Below are positions 4,151 through 6,875 of a DNA stretch of 6,875 bases, one piece after another. Positions within the stretch are counted from its first letter, which is position 1; each line of letters opens with the position of its first letter. Made by a program: the position numbers and the translations under genes. The DNA is from Pseudomonadota bacterium (GTDB lineage: Bacteria > Myxococcota > Bradymonadia > UBA4248): contig JAGACY010000418.1 of assembly GCA_017613855.1 (NCBI GenBank), positions 1 through 6,875 on the forward strand, in the 5' to 3' direction. Under the pieces are notes generated by a model, which was given only the letters and a program-made list of their open reading frames with translations, did not search any database and was not told where the DNA came from.

Positions 4151-6562
4151 TCACTTTTTCGTCAGGTCATACACCAATGTCGCCTGCCGATGGACGCTTT
4201 TGGTCGTACCACTTTCGCTCTTGCGTTTATAGCCAACCATCAGGTTCAGGTAGAGCTTGCCGTTGGCAGCCCGGATGCCTTCGGGCTCGAAAAATCCCGT
4301 TGGCTGCATGTCATACTCGCCAGACTCGTCAATTTCGGTAAAGTGGAACATCGGATCGATCTTTTCATTGTCCATGAAGTATTGCTCACATTCGCAATAT
4401 CTGTTGTTTTCTCCGTGGCAGTTCTTCTTGCCACAAGAAGAATTCTGTTCAGTGTCGACGAACACTTTCGTCTTTTTGAGGGCACCTAAAAAGTAGACGT
4501 ACTCCTCACCACCATTGCTGTTCATCGCCGTGTCTTTGATGGCATCCTTGCCGCCGATGGGTTCGCCGTCGTAAGTATACACAAAGATTGGGAGCATCGA
4601 ACGATAGGAATACTGCTGTTCTTTTCCTTCCTTGGTTTCCAGAAGATAGGGCATGCGCGGTATTGTATAGATAATGCCATTTTCGTACTCCATGCCCTGG
4701 ATCGGAACGACGCGCTTGGTGAACTCATGTATTGGCTTGAGCGTTGAAAGATCTTTGACCATGGCTGAAACCACGCCGGTATTCAGGCTGTTGTAATTGT
4801 CCAGATAGGTGAATGGTTTGGGGAACGTCACCTGCGTAGCTTTGAGCGCCTTGACGGTATCCAGGTTGTAGATGCGCACGGTTTCTTTGGTATTCGGGCA
4901 TTTGCCGTCATCCCCTATCACACACATCTTGTCCTTAAAGGCAAACAGGTTGTTCTTGGTGTCCAGGCCCGGCTCCAAAAAGTGATGGTATTCCTTCTCT
5001 TTGCCAACATAATAATAATTCTCGGGCACCTGGTTCGGATAAAACGATACCCCCTCCTGCCACGGCACGCGCGAGATGGTTTGTGAATGGATATCCGTAC
5101 CTTTGCACTCTTGTTCGGTATCGCTCTTTTTGGTGCATGTCAGCGTGTTAAAGTTGGCAAACCACAGGTAGTCCTGATCCTCGGTATGCTCGACACTCAG
5201 GTTTTGGCCATGCCCCGCATTGTGGAATGTCATTGCCGCGGTGTTGTGTTCCCCATCATTCTTAAAGATCAGGACATTCGTTCGGGTGCTGGTATATTTG
5301 ACGTTTCCGGCTTTGCCGTTCACTACCATCGTATAACTCGGGGTCGGTCCGGTGAGCCGCGTAAAGTATTGCTCGTTTTCGTCATAAAAATCGAATCCTT
5401 GCGAAAATCCTCCTGATTGCAGCGTTATTGGCGTCTTTAATAGATGTACGTATTTACCATCGACATTCTCGGTGATATCCCCGTTAAGTGCATCCAGGTT
5501 GATGATGTGCAGCTTCATGGTTCCGGTCACTCCTGGCTGGTCCTTGATGCTGACGACGCATGTGGTCGTACCCGGGGCAACCGCTTTAAACGTCGGTGCC
5601 TTGGGGTCTTTGTCATTTTTCGCCACGGTGGCTATCGAAGGATCGAGTGTCTCTAGAACGACATCGTCTTTGCACGGCAAATCGGCGTATGTGTAGGTTT
5701 TTTTGTTAGTCTTAAAATGCAATGGCATGTTGTACGAGGTGTGCCCTGTGGAGCCAGGCTTGAGCAAGTCCAGTTCCGTATAGTCGAACCAGATAGCCTC
5801 CATAATTTCTTCGCCGCATTTTGTGATGCATACACCGGCTCCATCGCAGCGGTCCGGGCAAATCTCGGGACATTGGCACGCGCCATTGACATCGCACGAA
5901 GACAGGCATGTTTCGGGGCATAAACACGCCCCATCTTCGCCGCATTCCCCGGGACAGGCTTCGGAACATTGGCATACCCCCATGTCATTGCATGACGTAC
6001 GGCATGTCTCCGGGCAAATACATTTACCGTCATCGTCACATCCTTCGTCACATTCCTCTGGGCACGTCGTCTTGCACTTGCCGTTTTCGTCGCACCCACT
6101 ATCGCAGTCTTCAGGACACGTGGCCTTGCAGGTTCCGTCATCGTTGCATCCTTCGTTGCATTCCTCAGGACACGTCGCTTTGCACTTGCCGTTTTCGTCG
6201 CACCCACTATCGCATTCTTCAGGACACGAGGCCTTACAGGTTCCGTCATCGTTGCATCCTTCGGTGCATTCCTCCGGACATACAGCCTTGCAGGTTCCGT
6301 CATCGTTGCATCCTTCGGTGCATTCCTCCGGACACACTGTTTTGCATTTGCCGTTTTCGTCGCACCCGTTGTCGCATTCTTCTGGGCAAACCGACCCACA
6401 TTTGGCCAAAGAATTCTCATCGCAATGGTCACCGGTCTTACAATCACATTCCGCGCTGCCCGAATCCTGGCTGTTCGGAGCCTTTGAATCCTCTGAACAG
6501 CCAACGATTAATGTCATAAGAACCGCCGTGAACACTGCGTTTTCTTTAAAAAATCGTTTCAT
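4151..6562 (-). CDS. Large cysteine-rich repeat lipoprotein with Ig-like segment and helveticin-J-like C-terminal domain
   Basis: Encodes 803 residues. MKRFFKENAVFTAVLMTLIV precedes lipobox IVGC, with lipidated Cys22 followed by Ser, so an envelope lipoprotein, probably outer-membrane or surface. Residues 59-248 are eleven four-cysteine repeats (listed separately). About 249-352 look Ig-like (BIG_2 type): LDPSIATVAKND, FKAVAPGTTTCVVSI, TGTMKLHI. From about 370 to 803 the order of motifs recalls helveticin J / class III bacteriocin-type proteins: AGHGQNLSVE (449-458), SQTISRVP (493-500), LEPGLDTKNNLFAF (529-542), TVRIYNLDTVKAL (561-573), QGMEYENGIIYTIPR (622-636), EPEGIRAANGKLYLNLMVGY (759-778). 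This resemblance is from memory of the family and moderate. A four-cysteine cluster lies at 710-725. GGAGG five bases upstream supports the ATG at 6562 over in-frame ATGs at 6574 and 6658. Function unknown; adhesion or a surface-binding propeller is inferred. Confidence 0.8.
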   Translation of the reverse strand: MKRFFKENAVFTAVLMTLIVGCSEDSKAPNSQDSGSAECDCKTGDHCDENSLAKCGSVCPEECDNGCDENGKCKTVCPEECTEGCNDDGTCKAVCPEECTEGCNDDGTCKASCPEECDSGCDENGKCKATCPEECNEGCNDDGTCKATCPEDCDSGCDENGKCKTTCPEECDEGCDDDGKCICPETCRTSCNDMGVCQCSEACPGECGEDGACLCPETCLSSCDVNGACQCPEICPDRCDGAGVCITKCGEEIMEAIWFDYTELDLLKPGSTGHTSYNMPLHFKTNKKTYTYADLPCKDDVVLETLDPSIATVAKNDKDPKAPTFKAVAPGTTTCVVSIKDQPGVTGTMKLHIINLDALNGDITENVDGKYVHLLKTPITLQSGGFSQGFDFYDENEQYFTRLTGPTPSYTMVVNGKAGNVKYTSTRTNVLIFKNDGEHNTAAMTFHNAGHGQNLSVEHTEDQDYLWFANFNTLTCTKKSDTEQECKGTDIHSQTISRVPWQEGVSFYPNQVPENYYYVGKEKEYHHFLEPGLDTKNNLFAFKDKMCVIGDDGKCPNTKETVRIYNLDTVKALKATQVTFPKPFTYLDNYNSLNTGVVSAMVKDLSTLKPIHEFTKRVVPIQGMEYENGIIYTIPRMPYLLETKEGKEQQYSYRSMLPIFVYTYDGEPIGGKDAIKDTAMNSNGGEEYVYFLGALKKTKVFVDTEQNSSCGKKNCHGENNRYCECEQYFMDNEKIDPMFHFTEIDESGEYDMQPTGFFEPEGIRAANGKLYLNLMVGYKRKSESGTTKSVHRQATLVYDLTKK
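5819..6388 (-). repeat. Eleven tandem four-cysteine repeats (54-bp then 48-bp units) in the lipoprotein
   Basis: Residues 59-166 are six 18-residue units with spacing C-x3-C-x3-C-x5-C-x3, for example CPEECDNGCDENGKCKTV. Residues 167-230 are four 16-residue units where the last gap shrinks to one residue (CPETCRTSCNDMGVCQ). Residues 231-248 are a final unit. The 18-residue units fall into two subtypes, DENGKC and NDDGTC, in the order A-B-B-A-B-A. Units 2 and 3 are almost identical at DNA level, which points to recent unit duplication. The 44 cysteines suggest a rigid disulfide-bonded stalk; the acidic DDDG/DENG loops might bind calcium (inference). Confidence 0.93.
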
Positions 6563-6875
6563 TGAATCCTCCATAAATGTGGTCAACGACAGAGAATGGA
6601 ATCCTGCTTGTATTTGATTTTTAGGGGGAGTGGGCAAGTTTATTCGAATGGCTCTCATCTCTCATGCCTCATCCCTTAATACTCCATTTTTATTGAAAAA
6701 CAGAAATCAACTTGCGATTGAATCATTCCTCTTAAATGAAATCATTTTTTTGAAAAAAGAATTTGACTCTCGACTTCATTGCGCGTATAAGCCCGCCTCG
6801 CCAACGGGATGGATGACATTTCGGCGGCAAACTTTGAAAACAGAATAGAAGAAAGCGATAGAGAGAAATGGGCGA
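6563..6875. other. Gene-free stretch upstream of the lipoprotein
   Basis: No credible gene is seen in this 313-bp stretch. It holds the lipoprotein leader: GGAGG (6572-6568) five bases before the start codon, and three tandem heptamers at 6652-6672. The right end (6746-6875) is AT-rich with A/T runs; short open frames run off the edge on the minus strand, but none looks coding. The lipoprotein promoter should lie here; no clean -35/-10 pair was found. Confidence 0.5.
6652..6672 (-). repeat. Three tandem heptamers in the lipoprotein leader
   Basis: On the minus strand ATGAGGC, ATGAGAG, ATGAGAG follow one another without spacers, about 90-110 bases upstream of the start codon. They could be a regulator binding array or chance; the first in-frame ATG upstream of the chosen start (6658) belongs to this array and has no ribosome binding site. 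Confidence 0.4.

Noticed and set aside
5823..6617. 264-codon plus-strand open frame rich in Ser/His/Pro
   Set aside because: It is antisense to the lipoprotein's cysteine repeats; its repetitive sequence is the complement of those repeats, and there is no ribosome binding site or domain.
6563..6658. Upstream starts of the lipoprotein at 6658 and 6574
   Set aside because: They place extra residues before the signal peptide, and the GGAGG site sits between them and the ATG at 6562, which gives a proper lipoprotein signal sequence.
6630..6848. 72-codon plus-strand open frame at the right end
   Set aside because: No family resemblance; it lies over AT-rich leader sequence with homopolymer runs. 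GGGGGAG upstream is the only point in its favour.
6746..6875. Minus-strand open frame running off the right edge as the end of another gene
   Set aside because: All three minus frames stay open for 30-45 codons before a stop, so none is distinguished, and composition gives no coding signal.

Overview
All convincing genes in this window lie on the minus strand. The order, read in the direction of transcription (right to left), is: a large cysteine-rich surface lipoprotein (4151-6562), a threonine-synthase-like PLP enzyme (2475-3938), an Rpn-family nuclease gene with a disrupted and rearranged 3' end (about 1224-2305), ihfA (762-1076), and a MerR-family regulator that runs off the left edge (1-634).

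Organism (inference). The lipoprotein signal peptide and the IHF subunit indicate a Gram-negative bacterium. An IHF-alpha gene followed by a coiled-coil MerR-type regulator is an arrangement known from delta-type proteobacteria and relatives, where it often sits downstream of pheST. Lipoproteins with long tandem CPEEC/DENGKC-type repeats are common in Myxococcota/Bradymonadota-like bacteria. Rpn-family genes of this type are abundant in gut and host-associated genomes. A host-associated relative of Myxococcota/Bradymonadota is the best guess; species cannot be assigned.

Layout. 1-1076: housekeeping nucleoid/regulatory pair (merR-like, ihfA) with a 127-bp gap holding a cluster of inverted half-sites. 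1077-2305: accessory locus. The Rpn nuclease reading frame stops at a TGA (1574-1576) immediately before an array of eight 12-bp repeats. The same frame then continues through the repeats and a C-terminal domain to 1337. A 73-bp segment from inside the nuclease gene is repeated 320 bp away, where it forms the start of a 38-codon ORF overlapping the end of the C-terminal domain by ATGA. 2396-2465: two adjacent hairpins, the distal one with a U-tract, terminating the PLP-enzyme gene. 2475-3938: the PLP enzyme, with a strong ribosome binding site. 4070-4113: a strong hairpin between the lipoprotein and PLP-enzyme genes. 4151-6562: the lipoprotein, with a signal peptide and lipobox, eleven four-cysteine repeats, an Ig-like segment, and a large C-terminal domain that resembles helveticin-J-type proteins. 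6563-6875: no recognisable gene.

The genes do not form one pathway. Each of the three large genes has its own ribosome binding site, and the hairpins separate the lipoprotein, PLP-enzyme and Rpn transcription units. The most interesting part is the Rpn locus: four-residue repeats preceding a small C-terminal domain match the described gene-within-gene Rpn toxin-antitoxin/anti-phage systems, and here the two halves are split by a stop codon and flanked by recombination-competent repeats.
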